Source: Symbiodinium natans | Taxonomy: Eukaryota; Sar; Dinophyceae; Suessiales; Symbiodiniaceae | Reading direction: 5' to 3' | Assembly: GCA_905221605.1 (NCBI GenBank) | Contig: CAJNDS010002151.1 | Coordinates: 60,001-124,000, forward strand | Length of the DNA stretch: 64,000 bases | Shown: positions 43,393 to 52,597 of the stretch, piece after piece | Layout: each line of letters opens with the position of its first letter | How positions within the stretch are numbered: position 1 is the first letter of the stretch | Notes under the pieces: generated by a model | Seen by the model: only the letters and a program-made list of their open reading frames with translations | Told to the model about the DNA's origin: nothing | The model's database searches: none | Program-made: the position numbers and the translations under genes

Positions 43393-46104
43393 CTAGTGCT
43401 AGTGCCAGTGCTAGGACTAGTACTAGTACTGGTACTAGTACTGGTAGTAGTAACAGCAGGCGGGATGGAAAGCGGGGGGTCAGGGATTAATGAAGTTTGT
43501 TTGTACTCTAGGCCCTTCTGCCCCTAAATGTCCACGTGCTCACATAGTAACTATAGTACGAACCCTAAAGCTACTTTCTAAGAACCCTTCAAAGGCCCAA
43601 GTACTTCCTATACCGGTACATGGACCCGTCGACCCACGCAACGGCCGCTAAGATAGCCCCTAAACCCTAAATCCTGAACCCTGAACCCTAAACCCTGAAC
43701 CCTGAAACCTAAACCCTACAGTCCGTCCCCAGGAGCGCTTGTCAGGGACTCAGCCAGCCCATGGCAATCAGGATGTAGGGTTTGGGGTTCGGGTTTAGGG
43801 TTTAGGATTTAGGGTTTAGGGTTTAGGGTTCTGGGTCCAAAAAGGGTTTAGGGTTTAGGATTTACCCTAAAGCCTCTAAACCCTACCATCCCAACCCTAA
43901 AAACCTCACAAACCCTACAAACCCTAAACCCTCTAAACCCTACAAGAGGCTGGGGTGTTGTTGGAGCTTTAACGGTCAAGTGGATTCCAAGGGCCGCGGT
44001 GAGACTCTTAGAGCCCAGGCTTAGGGCTCAGGGTTACCAGAGTTGCCGTAAACCCTAAACCCTAAGCTCTAAACCCTAAACCCTAAACCCTAAACCCTAA
44101 ACCCTAAACCCTAAACCCCAACAAGCCTTGAACCCTGAACCTGGAATGGAAAAAGACAATTCCCGGACCTGGCTTCCAGCACTGTGCGATTCTGGACCAG
44201 CGTCACGGCTCAGATGCCTTTGCAGGTTTAGGGTTTAGGGTTTAGGGTTTAGGGTTTAGGGTTTAGGGTTTAGGGTTTAGGGTTTAGGGTTTAGGGTTTA
44301 GGGTTTAGGGTTTAGGGTTTAGGGCTTAGGGCTTAGGGCTTGGGGTCAAGAACTTCTGAACGCTGAGGCCCACATCAACCTCAAGTTGTTTAGTCCGGGT
44401 CTGTTGGAAAAAGGGCCGTGACCTGAACCGTATACTGCCCCTAACTAAACCCTACGGCTAAGACCCCCTGTTAGGGGGTTGGGGGTTTCGGGTTTAGGGT
44501 TCAGGCCCCCCCCCCCCCCCCCCCAAACCCTAAACCCTAAACCCTCAACCCTCAACTCCCAGCGCCAGCCACCAACACCTGAGCCACCCCCGAGCAGCCC
44601 AGGTCACCCAACCTGTGGATATGAAACAAAAAGAGGCTTCATATAGGGGTCGGAATAGATACTAACCCTTTATGGCCCCTTTGCCGTCAGACTGTGGAGG
44701 GGACCTCGCCCGAGTAAGAGCCAAGCTCCAATGGTCAAAGAATGGCGCGTGAAAGCCGGCGGTAAGCACAAGGCCGTGCACTTCCGGAAGCTTGGTTTAG
44801 GGTTTAGGGTTCGGGGTTTGGGGTTTAGCGTTTGGGGTTTGGGCTTTGGGGTTTAGGGTTTAGGGTTTAGGGCGGGCGAGTTTGGGCATTTTGTGTTCAG
44901 GGTTTAGGGTTTCGTGACGGGGTGTTTGGATCTTAGTCCCAAGCCCCAGTTGCCAAAAAAGGGTTGAGGGTTACCCTAAACCCTAACCCTAAACCCTAAA
45001 CCCTAAACCCTATCGCGTCCGGGGCTTGGCTATGGTTCTGGAGGGGTTCGCGTCTTGTTTGGTTCGGAGTGTTACTTGAGATGTTTCCCCTTAGGCTACC
45101 AGTCCTCTATAGGGGCATTCTATAGGAATTATAATGGGGGGGATACTTTAGGGTTTAGGGTTTAGGGTTTAGGGTTTAGGGTTTAGGGTTTAGGGATAGG
45201 AATTATAATCGGGGGGTACTAGAACCCCTAGTAAGGACTTTAAGCATAAGGTGGAACGTTCCAAAGTGTTTCCCTACAGGGTCCATGTACCTCATCATGA
45301 TATAGTTGGGGCCCAAAGTCCCTGTTTAGGTACATGGACCCTAAATCCCTAAACCCTAAACCCTAAACCCTAAACCCTGTTTAGGTACATGGACCCTGAG
45401 GGTTAGGCTAGCAGATGCCAGTTGAGAGACTTCTTCGGGGGCTGGGGAGTTCCGTGTGTGGGCTGCTAAGGTTTTAGGGTTTCGGGTTTAGGGCTTCAGA
45501 GATTAGAGCGTGAAAGTTGAGCCCTAAGCTCTTCCGTTTTGACTGAGAGACACTTTCTTCGATCCTGCATGACCTGCAGAACCCTGAGGGGTACTCTAAT
45601 TCCTATAAAGAAAAAGTAACCATCACTTTAGACTAACAGTCCTTTATAGGGATACTAGTAGGGGGCACTCTAATCCCTATTTAAATGAAAAACACCACCA
45701 TCACTTTAGACTAACGATTCTAGTAGGGGGCACTCTATTCAAAGAAAAAAGGCACCACCATCACTTTAGACTAACCGTCCTTTATAGGGATACTAGTAGG
45801 GGCACTCGAATTCTTATTCAAAGAAAAAGACGCCACCATCACTTTAGACTAACGATTCTAGTAGGGGGTTCCAGTTTAAAGAAAAGACACCACTTTAGAC
45901 TAACGGTCCTTTATAGGGATAATAGTAGGGGGCACTCGAATTCCTTTTTAAAGAAAAAGACACCACCATCGCTTTGCACCAAGGAAGCAGCCCTCTGCGG
46001 ACGACAGCGAGCGGAATGTGCTTGGCATGCTCAAGGCTCGTCAAGCCCTACAGCGGTTGCCAACGTGCTACGAGTTTCTTTTAAGAACCCCACAAGAGAA
46101 TTAA
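39938..46104 (+). CDS. large multi-exon gene (possibly two), beta-rich modular protein
   Basis: Exons forming a mostly phase-compatible chain: 39938-40003, about 40090-40143, 40315-40378, 41016-41071, 41197-41252, 41303-41398, 41537-41641, 41799-41869, 41944-41992, 42201-42267, 42406-42458, 42536-42591, 42861-about 42951, about 43101-43175, 43733-43774, 43949-43998, 44180-44225, 44351-44417, 44726-44794, 45044-45094, about 45536-45586 and 45991-46104 (TAA). Peptides include HHDYLTIPGRLPKPGCKK, VRRLRDSYEGQWCATSVALL, GRVVQLNEGQHRVRIASLHP, GDFVSLVRRGSLALGISSAR and MVKEWRVKAGGKHKAVHFRK. Repeated short strands around G-x-W/F suggest SH3/Tudor-like modules; this is inference. The last exon is helical (ERNVLGMLKARQALQRLPTC). 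Ten of its introns contain or start with telomeric arrays or TIR elements. Confidence 0.6.
40004..40089 (+). mobile_element. family B TIR element as intron (copy 1)
   Basis: Begins GTAACCTTTAACCGTTTTGG and ends GGTTACTGGACAACTAAG. The first two bases are the donor of exon 39938-40003 and the last two are the acceptor of the next exon. Copies: 46733-46830, 55954-56050, 63042-63150 and 63733-63840. Confidence 0.75.
40731..40868 (+). mobile_element. family C TIR element (copy 1)
   Basis: Begins GGTCCATGCACCTTATGG and ends GTACATGGACCCTTGG. Same ends as the 54803 and 62801 copies. Immediately followed by a large telomeric array. Confidence 0.7.
40874..40977 (-). repeat. (CCCTAAA)n telomere-like array
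   Basis: Fifteen perfect C-rich heptamers. A G-rich array of about nine units follows at 41079-41145, on the other side of exon 41016-41071, and a further one with TTTACGG variants at 41680-41766. Confidence 0.95.
41993..42100 (+). mobile_element. family E TIR element as intron start
   Basis: Exon 41944-41992 (AYENDRAGILGIVPHG) ends directly on the element: GGCG|GTTTCCGAAATTAGG. The right end reads CTTCGTAGACCCCC, the reverse complement of the left end. The 42201 exon follows and restores frame. Confidence 0.7.
42721..42840 (+). mobile_element. family K TIR element (copy 1)
   Basis: Left AAGAAGCCCGAAAAAATAGA, right TTTTGGGGTTCTTGAGCAAA: inverted repeats. TTTAGGTTTGGAAGGAG occurs on both sides (about 42624 and 42831), a likely target duplication or unit repeat. 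Copies: 46152-46214 and 55668-55758. Confidence 0.6.
43288..43392 (+). repeat. (GTA)n microsatellite
   Basis: About 35 GTA/GTC triplets, preceded by GTCGTC and followed by (GTACTA). Lies in an intron of the large gene; the poly-Val frame is an artefact. Confidence 0.9.
44223..44330 (+). repeat. (TTTAGGG)n array that starts on an exon donor
   Basis: About 15 G-rich heptamers. Exon 44180-44225 (HCAILDQRHGSDAFA) ends GCAG|GTTTAGGG, so the first heptamer provides the 5' splice site. Confidence 0.9.
45281..45400 (+). mobile_element. family C TIR element (copy 2), with inserted telomeric array
   Basis: Begins GGTCCATGTACCTCATCATG and ends AGGTACATGGACCCTGAG. A (CCCTAAA)n piece at 45345-45378 is flanked by two copies of the right end (GTTTAGGTACATGGACCC at about 45326 and 45379). 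Confidence 0.75.
45590..45985 (+). repeat. tandem unit with ATCACTTTAGACTAACG, about six copies
   Basis: Units of 62-110 bp alternate ACCACCATCACTTTAGACTA and GGGATACTAGTAGGGGGCAC. The repeat precedes the last exon (45991-46104) of the large gene, so it forms its final intron. Confidence 0.85.
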
Positions 46105-46441
46105 AAAAGCATAAATAAATAAACAAAAAAAAATATATATATATATATAATCCCTAAATAATCCTTCATAAGGAAGAATATTCTTCATTTTTTCGGGATT
46201 CTTAAGCAATAGTAGCGTGCTGGTGATGAATCGTCTTGGGGATGTCTGAGAAAGGCGGGGAGGGAGAGGGAGAGGAGGCTTGGGGAGGGGGGAGGGCGGG
46301 AGGATGGAGCGGGGGGAGGGGGGGGGGGAGGGGGCGGACAGGAGTTGCGGACCCTTAAACCCCGACTTCCCTACATGCGAAGAACCCTGAACCCTACAAC
46401 CTACAAAACCAAACTCTGAAACCCTAAGCCCTTCAGGAGGC
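46105..46441. other. intergenic, poly-A/TA then G-rich tract
   Basis: AATAAATAAACAAAAAAAA and (TA)n at 46110-46150, family K element 46152-46214, then a purine tract of GGGGAGGGG at 46255-46335. No exon. Confidence 0.6.
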
Positions 46442-47113
46442 TTGGGGGTTGAGATGTTCGTGGCAACTTGCTCGGGCGTGGGCGTTTGTGAGATGAAGCC
46501 AAGCTGCGAGACCCCTTGGCCCGATCATGTGTCCTCTACTGTTTCGGTTTCGGGGCCCGGGAGTTTAGGGTTAGGAAGTTTAGGGTGCATAGGTGGCTTA
46601 GGGTGCTTAGGGTTTAGGCTGGCTAGTCCTCAAGCCACTTGCAAGAAAGGGGCTTGCGGTTTAGGGTAGCAGGAAGTGTCCAGATTTTCGGGTGTTTAGG
46701 GCTCAGGTTTCAGGGTTTAGGGTTTAGGCTTCGTAGTAGAGTAGATAACCTTTAACCTTTTTGGGTTAATATATTCCCCTTGTAATCCCAAAGGTTAACC
46801 TTTAAAACCCATAGGTACTGGACAACTAAGTAGGGTTTACTGGGAAGTATAGCTCCCGGACCTGCCAGGCGGGTGACAGCGTGTATGGCGAGTACCTCTT
46901 CATCAGGCCGTGGTTGAAGTGGGCACTGCGACAGCTGGAAAGGGTTGGCATCGCTAAACCCTAAACCCTAAACCCTAAACCCTAAACCCTAAACCCTAAA
47001 CCCTAGACCCTAAACCCTAAACCCTAAACCCTAAACCCCATCGGCTTCTAATGATTGGAGAGATTGGCTTGGCTTGATGCTGTCCCTAGCTGCGACTGGA
47101 ATTGAATTGGGGT
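46442..47113 (+). CDS. rightward exons, product unknown
   Basis: A possible first exon with ATG at 46454 reads MFVATCSGVGVCEMKPSCET. Exon 46831-46943 begins right after the family B right end and reads GFTGKYSSRTCQAGDSVYGE then LFIRPWLKWALRQLER. Exon about 47062-47113 reads DWLGLMLSLAATGIELGYL, hydrophobic. Introns contain the 46957-47036 and 47190-47325 telomeric arrays. Whether this joins the exons after 47350 is not decided. Confidence 0.5.
46733..46830 (+). mobile_element. family B TIR element (copy 2)
   Basis: TAGAGTAGATAACCTTTAACC ... GGTACTGGACAACTAAG. The next base starts exon 46831-46943. Confidence 0.75.
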
Positions 47114-47189
47114 ACCTGAGATGAGAGAACTTTGACTGAGCGAGCCTAGGGTGCACTTGTGTGGTTGCCGGGTGTAGGGTTAGGGTTTT

Positions 47190-47325
47190 GGTTTAGGGTT
47201 TAGGGTTAGGGTTTAGGGTTTAGGGTTTAGGGTTTAGGGTTTAGGGTTTAGGGTTTAGGGTTTAGGGTTTAGGGTTTAGGGTTTAGGGTTTAGGGTTTAG
47301 GGTTTAGGGTTTAGGGTTTAGGGTC
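47190..47325 (+). repeat. (TTTAGGG)n telomere-like array, longest of the G-rich arrays with 53306
   Basis: About 19 heptamers, nearly perfect. A C-rich array of about eleven units lies at 46957-47036, so the two face each other across 150 bp that hold an exon candidate. Confidence 0.95.
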
Positions 47326-47446
47326 AGGGTTCAATACCTTGTCGTCCGAATCTTCTGGCAACAACAGCATAGGTGATCATGGTGGCATGGACTGCATGCC
47401 GTAACTTGGGCTTCTCTCGCCGTCTCATCTCTTAGATCTTTCGCAG

Positions 47447-47593
47447 CTACTTGAAGGTTCATGGTACTGATTAACCAATTATAACTGTACTTATAACTGT
47501 ACTTATAAGCCCCTTAAGTGCCCTAATATACTTATAATTTGGGTTATAAGTCCAGTTATAATTGGTTGCTTAGTACCATGAACCTCCAAGTAG
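47447..47593 (+). mobile_element. family A TIR element (copy 1)
   Basis: Perfect-looking ends CTACTTGAAGGTTCATGGTA and TACCATGAACCTCCAAGTAG. The interior is AT-rich with two ATAACTGTACTTATAA units. Upstream, IFRSYLK-type coding ends TTGAAG|GTTCATGG, so the left repeat is the donor. Confidence 0.85.
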
Positions 47594-47816
47594 TCCTTTA
47601 GGGCTTATAGGGCTTATTTATAGGCGCTGTCGAGTTCATAGGGTGAACAGGGTTCATAGGGTTTAGGGTCTGTAGGGTTTTAGGGTTATAGGATTTCTGA
47701 GGGTTCAGAGTGTCTGCATGCCACTCTAAACCCTAAAGGTCCCTAAACCCTAAAGGCCCCAAACCCTAAAGGCCCCAAACCCTAAACCCTAAAGGCACTA
47801 AACCCTAAACCCTAAG

Positions 47817-48163
47817 AGTGTTTGCATGCCGCTGTGGCAAGGAGGGCGTCGCGCGAGTCGGGCTTCGCCAACCTCAGGCATCTCGAGCCACAAGGTGCTT
47901 GGCTGGCGTTGTGGGGTTTAGGGTTTAGGGTTTAGGGTTTAGGGTTTAGGGTTTAGGGTTTAGGGTTTAGGGTTTAGGGTGTAGGGTTTATAAGGGTTTA
48001 GGGTTTAGGGCCACAAAGAGCCCCATGTCCCTCAATTAGGGAAAGATTCCCTCAATTTTAAAACAGGGATCCTCAATACGATTGAGGTATATCCTTAATC
48101 AAGGGGTATTGGGCTCTTTGGGAATCACAGGTGGTCCTTCGAAGAAGGCCAGTATAAGCCAAG
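47817..48163 (+). CDS. two linked exons, product unknown
   Basis: Exon 47817-47894 reads VFACRCGKEGVARVGLRQPQ. Exon 48131-48163 reads WSFEEGQYKP. They join in phase (AG + G). The intron 47895-48130 is a telomeric array (47912-48010) followed by a family G element (48016-48122). The start of exon 47817 lies in GAGTGTTTGCATGCC, also present at 47708 on the far side of a telomeric block, suggesting a target duplication. Confidence 0.6.
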
Positions 48164-48227
48164 GCCCTGAACCTTAAACCTTAAACCCTAAACCCTAAAC
48201 CCTAAACCGAGAAGATGCGTTTACAGT

Positions 48228-48434
48228 TTGCTCCTTTATTGGGGAACAGGAGCAATGTCCCGTTGCTTTGGCGAGCGACAGCAGGACATCTTGATGGCAA
48301 ATGATAGAGGTGGGTTATCTTGCAGTCGGCGCGCCCTTCGTAGTTTGTTCACAGTCCAGGCAACACACACGCTTTCAAATGGGACCTCAGATCAAGTGGC
48401 TAGCATACAACATATCTTGAGCCCTAAACCCTAA
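48228..48434 (+). CDS. rightward open frame with possible stop
   Basis: The frame from 48254 reads AMSRCFGERQQDILMANDR and onward RRALRSLFTVQATHTLSNGT. Alternatively an exon opens after CTTGCAG at 48326 and reads GAPFVVCSQSRQHTRFQMGP then a TGA at 48421. The two frames exclude each other. Coding is likely, but the exact frame is not settled. Confidence 0.45.
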   Translation: MLLYWGTGAMSRCFGERQQDILMANDRGGLSCSRRALRSLFTVQATHTLSNGTSDQVASIQHILSPKP

Positions 48435-48615
48435 ACCCCTAAACCCTAAATCCCTAAACCCTCTATCCCTAAACCCTAAACCCTAAGCCCCCAAACCCTA
48501 AACCCTAAGCCCCAAAACCCTAAATCCCTAAACCCTCTATCCCTAAACCCTAAACCCTAAACCCTAAAAAAAACAAAAACCTAAGCCCCCAAACCCTAAA
48601 TTCCTCCTTCCGGAG

Positions 48616-48745
48616 GTGGAACCAACTGGCTGGTCGCCAACGCGGATGGCTTGTCCTCCACCATGCTCAGGAAGCAGCCCAGCGATGCCCCTGAGCGCTG
48701 CTTTGGGGTTTAGGGTTTAGGGTTTAGGGTTTAGGGTTTAGGGCC

Positions 48746-48784
<39 letters not shown>

Positions 48785-48899
48785 TTAGGGTTTAGGGTTT
48801 AGGGTTTTAGGGTTGTCTACTTATAACTGGTTGTCGCCATATCAGGCCAACGACAGCAACGCTGGCGGCTATGCCATGGCTGCATGGCGTGGAAGATAA
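48616..48899 (+). CDS. last two exons of a gene
   Basis: Exon 48616-48707 reads GTNWLVANADGLSSTMLRKQ and ends on G|GTTTAGGG of a telomeric array. Exon 48846-48899 opens after ATATCAG and reads ANDSNAGGYAMAAWRGR then TAA. Phase 0 at the junction. The intron consists of telomeric array, a (GA)n run at 48749-48781, and another telomeric array. Confidence 0.7.
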
Positions 48900-49020
48900 G
48901 ACTGTCCTTCATTAGGGTAGTTAGGGTTTAGGGTTTAGAGGCCTTCCATTTGGTGGCAGACACCAAAACACCCCGAAGCCCGAACAACTCCATGTCATGA
49001 GACCCATCAAGTTACATGGT

Positions 49021-49167
49021 TACTTGAAGGTTCATGGTACTTATTAACCACTTATAACTGTACTTATAACTGTACTTAGAAGCCCCTTAAGTGCCCTAAT
49101 ATACTTAATAATTTGGGTTATAAGTCCAGTTAAAATTGGTTACTAAGTACCATGAACCTCCAAGTAG
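49021..49167 (+). mobile_element. family A TIR element (copy 2)
   Basis: TACTTGAAGGTTCATGGTAC ... GTACCATGAACCTCCAAGTA. Coding-like sequence on the left (MRPIKLHGYLK) ends in it. On the right, a long open frame follows (RFEHSQHRQSQQQSLGDYVT to about 49340, then a poly-Pro/poly-C tract). Confidence 0.85.
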
Positions 49168-49586
49168 GGGCCCGCTCCGCTTCGAACACTCCCAACATCG
49201 TCAATCGCAGCAGCAATCATTGGGTGACTACGTAACTGGACCTCCTCGCGTGGCCCCTATCCACGATACAGGGTACTATAGGCACTTGGGCCATTCTTAT
49301 CCCTCTGCCCCCCCCCCCCCCCCCCCTCCCCGCCACCCCCTCTCTGATCGCCCCCGCGCTCTAAACTCCAAAGCCCCTAAAGCCGAAAACCCTCAGCCCT
49401 ATGTGCTTGGTCTGCTTCGCGGGCCACAAACGAAACTCTGAACCCTGAACCCCAAACCCTGAACCCTGAACCCTACACCCCAAACCCTAAACCCTGAACC
49501 CCACACCCCACACCCTAAACCCTAAACCCCATAACCCTCTAAACCCCTACCCCAAACCCTAGGCCCTTTGTTGAGGGGAGTCCAAG

Positions 49587-51625
49587 CTCTTCGAAACAAC
49601 GCGCGCGGAGGATGGCGAGTTGGTGGAGGGCGAGTTTCTGCTCCTCGCTGCCTGTGGGGTGTTTCAAGAGACTCAGGGTTTAGGGTTTAGGGTTCATGGA
49701 CCCTGAACCCTAAACCCTAGGGTCTAGGGTTTAGGGTTTATGGCAGCCCCCAAAGTCCCGTTGCTCAAAAGGGTTTATGGTTCAGGGTTTAATTATAAGT
49801 CCCTAAGCCTAAACCCCTAGGGTTTAGGCCTTAAGGCTTCGCGTTGGGAGAAGTGACATGCTTTATGTGACGTTCCCGGCCGACGCCCCAAGCCCGGATG
49901 CAAAACGGGCTTAGGGTTAGCCATCTGATGCTCTGTATCAAAGGGTATGGTTGCTTCACTAGTTGACCCCTAAACCCTATACCGTAGAAACCCTATAAAC
50001 CCTATAAACCCTATAAACCCTATAAACCCTAAAAACCCTAAAAACCCTAAACCCCAAACAAAATACCTATAAACCCTAAGCCCTACACCAGAATTCCCCT
50101 GGGGCCCGCTTCAGGTATTGCATGCGGCGCGGTGAGAAGCGCGGAGGCTATGTCAAGCTGAAGCACCTTAAGCCCATGAAGGCCCGTAGCTTCTGCAGGG
50201 CTAAGGAGTAGAGTGTAGGGTTTAGGGTTTAGGGTTTAGGTTTAGGGTTTAGGGTTTAGGGTTTAGGGTTTGGGGTTTGGGGTTTGGGGTTTGGGGTTTG
50301 GGGTTTGGGGTTTGGGGTTTGGGGTTTGGGGCTTGGGGTTTGGGGTTTGGGGTTTGGGGTTTGGGGGTCACCTGTCACTCTGTAATCTGGTGTCTGAATT
50401 TTGGGCCTGCTTCCTCCTACTGCCAGCACTGTGAGAGCTGTTGGCCTCATTCCAGGCGAGACGGCGCAAGCCCGCAGCAAAAGGGTTTAGGGCTTCATTA
50501 GGGTGTTGGGTTTATAAGGTTTAGCAAAATGTTTAGGGTTTAGGGTTTAGGTCTCTTTTTGGGGGTACCACAGCCCCCCTTTAGTTCCATCCGGATACAG
50601 GACAACTAAGAGGGGTGTAGGGCTTTCCGGGCGAAGGGATTATAGGGTGTACTTGCTGGTTCTTAGCTTCCGGTACATTGGTGTAGGGTCATTGCAGGGC
50701 TCGCGGCAGTGTGAGGAACAGGAGACAGATGGAAATAAAGAAGACCTTAACACCCCAACAGACAAACGTATCAATGGCCAAGATTTTTTAATCCGACTGC
50801 AACGCGCCGGGCATTCAGTTTCATGGGAATCCTACCGTAAAATGAGAAGCTCAACACTCGCGTTTTTGAACTGCTGCTTTTCCATTACACTTTGTGCTTC
50901 TCTTCACTCTGAGCTTAGGACAAATCCGACTTGTCGTCTTCTGAGCCCGAAACTCTAAAGCCCCCAAAATCTCAGAAGTATTCAACATCCCTCTTGGGCA
51001 TACCCCTTTATAAGAGATTGCAGTAAGGGGTATGACAAGTTCCTTTTCATCCAACAAACGTGCACGCCGTTCTTCATCTAATGTCCTATACGGGGTTTCC
51101 GAAATTCGAGGTACCTTAGAGTTTAGGGCTTAGGGCTTAGGGCTTAGGGCTTAGGGCTTAGGGCTTAGGGCTTAAACCCTAAACCCTAAACCCTAAACCC
51201 TAAACCCTAAACCCTAAACCCTAAACCCTAAACCCTAAACCTGAAGAATCCAACACCAACACCAACCCCTGCGAAAGGAGCGTGCTGTCCGCCTCGAGCC
51301 ACCCCCAGACCCGGTGGAGCTAGCAAAGCTGGCAGCTGCCCTGAGGCAGAGGGACCTTAAAGGGTCCGTGTACCTAAATAGGGTTCAGGGTTTAGGGTTT
51401 AGGGTTTAGGGTTTAGGGTTTAGGGTTTAGGGTTTAGGGTTTAGGGTTTAGTAGGGTTCAGGGTTTAGGGTTCAGGGTTCACCTGAAAACGCCTCCTAGA
51501 AAGGGACAGAGATGCACCTGAATTGCAAGTTTGTCGGTCCTTGTCCCACACGTACCCTGATCTGTAGATACAAGTCAGCTACACAACCCCCTCCCCCTCC
51601 TTCCCGGCCGCACATGCTAGAGTGA
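49587..51625 (+). CDS. multi-exon gene with complete 3' end, product unknown
   Basis: Exon 49587-49677 reads LFETTRAEDGELVEGEFLLL then AACGVFQETQ. A small exon about 49747-49771 joins in phase (APKVPLLKR). About 49858-49911 repeats the 41197 exon (PGRRPKPGCKTG). Exon 50115-50211 reads RRGEKRGGYVKLKHLKPMKA. Exon 50427-50484 reads TVRAVGLIPGETAQARSKR. Exon 50698-about 50918 reads EQETDGNKEDLNTPTDKRIN then GQDFLIRLQRAGHSVSWESY. Exon 51247-about 51353 reads LEPPPDPVELAKLAAALRQR. The last exon, 51500-51625, reads KGTEMHLNCKFVGPCPTRTL then TGA. The TAG at 50209 may end an earlier gene. Confidence 0.55.
50265..50366 (+). repeat. (TTTGGGG)n variant telomeric array
   Basis: About 14 units of TTTGGGG continue directly from a TTTAGGG array at 50217-50264. 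Similar variant blocks are at 36774-36826 and 57479-57522. Confidence 0.9.
51115..51240. repeat. head-to-head telomeric arrays
   Basis: About eight units of the variant TTAGGGC run straight into nine units of CCCTAAA, giving a perfect change of orientation at about 51174. Confidence 0.9.
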
Positions 51626-51985
51626 GTTGAGCCTTCTGAAGCCACATTGGGCCTTCCGAAGCCAATTCGGGCCTTCTGAAGCCAAATTTAACCTTCTGAA
51701 GCCAATTTGTGCTTTCTGACGCCGATTTGGGCCAACGTGTGCCTTCTGAAACCAATTTGGGCCTTCAAAACCCCCATTGCGGGCGCGTTCCGCGACTGCA
51801 GCCCGAGTACGCCCGAGTACGCCCGAGTAAGCCCGAGTACGCCCGAGTACGCCCGAGTACGCCCAAGTAAGCCCGAGTAAGCCCGAGTACGCCTGAGTGC
51901 GCCCGAGTCCGCCCGAGTACGCCCGAGTACGCCCGAGTACGCCCGAGTACGCCCGAGTACGCTCGAGTACGCCGAGTATAGGAGG
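51626..51985. repeat. two adjacent minisatellites
   Basis: 51630-51770: ~24-bp unit GCCTTCTGAAGCCAATTTGG, about six copies. 51799-51975: 10-bp unit GCCCGAGTAC, about 17 copies. They begin right after the TGA at 51625, in the 3' flank of the gene. Confidence 0.95.
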
Positions 51986-52254
51986 GTGCAGGTCCCTAGA
52001 GGGTTCAACCCTGCTCGCTTTCTCGCTGAAAGGCGAAACCCTAAACCCGATGTTTACCTTAGCAAAACAGCTCCAGGTAATTCATAGGGGGATGCTGGCC
52101 CGAAAACACAGTGTTGGCACTCTATAGCCCCGCCGGGCTGCAAGTCCTGTGTGCTTGGCATTTAAGTCTTAGGATTTAGGAGAGAGGGTAGACCCTTCGA
52201 AGGCTCATCTCCCGCGACGATGGCCTGCGAGCGGACTTTGTCTGCCTTCTCTAG

Positions 52255-52475
52255 GGCATACCCAGGCATACCCGGACATACCCCGTCATACCCGGTCATA
52301 CCCGGTCATACCCGGGCACACCCGGTCATACCCGGTCATACCCAGTCATACCCGGTCATACCCGGTCATACCCGGTCATACCCGGTCATACCCGGTCATA
52401 CGCGGGCATACCCGGTCATAACCGGGCATACCTGGTCATACCCGGTCATACCCGGTCATACCCGGGCATACCGTC
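52255..52475. repeat. 10-bp minisatellite GGTCATACCC
   Basis: About 22 copies of a decamer with GGTCATACCC/GGGCATACCC variants. The Pro-Val-Ile-Pro-Gly-His-Thr frame is a by-product of its 30-bp codon repeat. Confidence 0.95.
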
Positions 52476-52597
52476 CCGTGGTTTTCCGCAGTCGCGGTTT
52501 CCCGTCACAGTGTAAAACCCCTAGGCCGTACCCTAAACCTTAAACCCCTTGAACCCTCCACCCTCCACCCAAACCCTGAGCCCTCAACCCTTTGCAG

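Noticed and set aside
43260-43490. Poly-Val open frame
   Set aside because: Translation of a (GTA)n microsatellite in an intron.
52220-52543. 107-codon frame with Pro-Gly-His-Thr repeats
   Set aside because: A by-product of the decamer array, whose three units equal ten codons.
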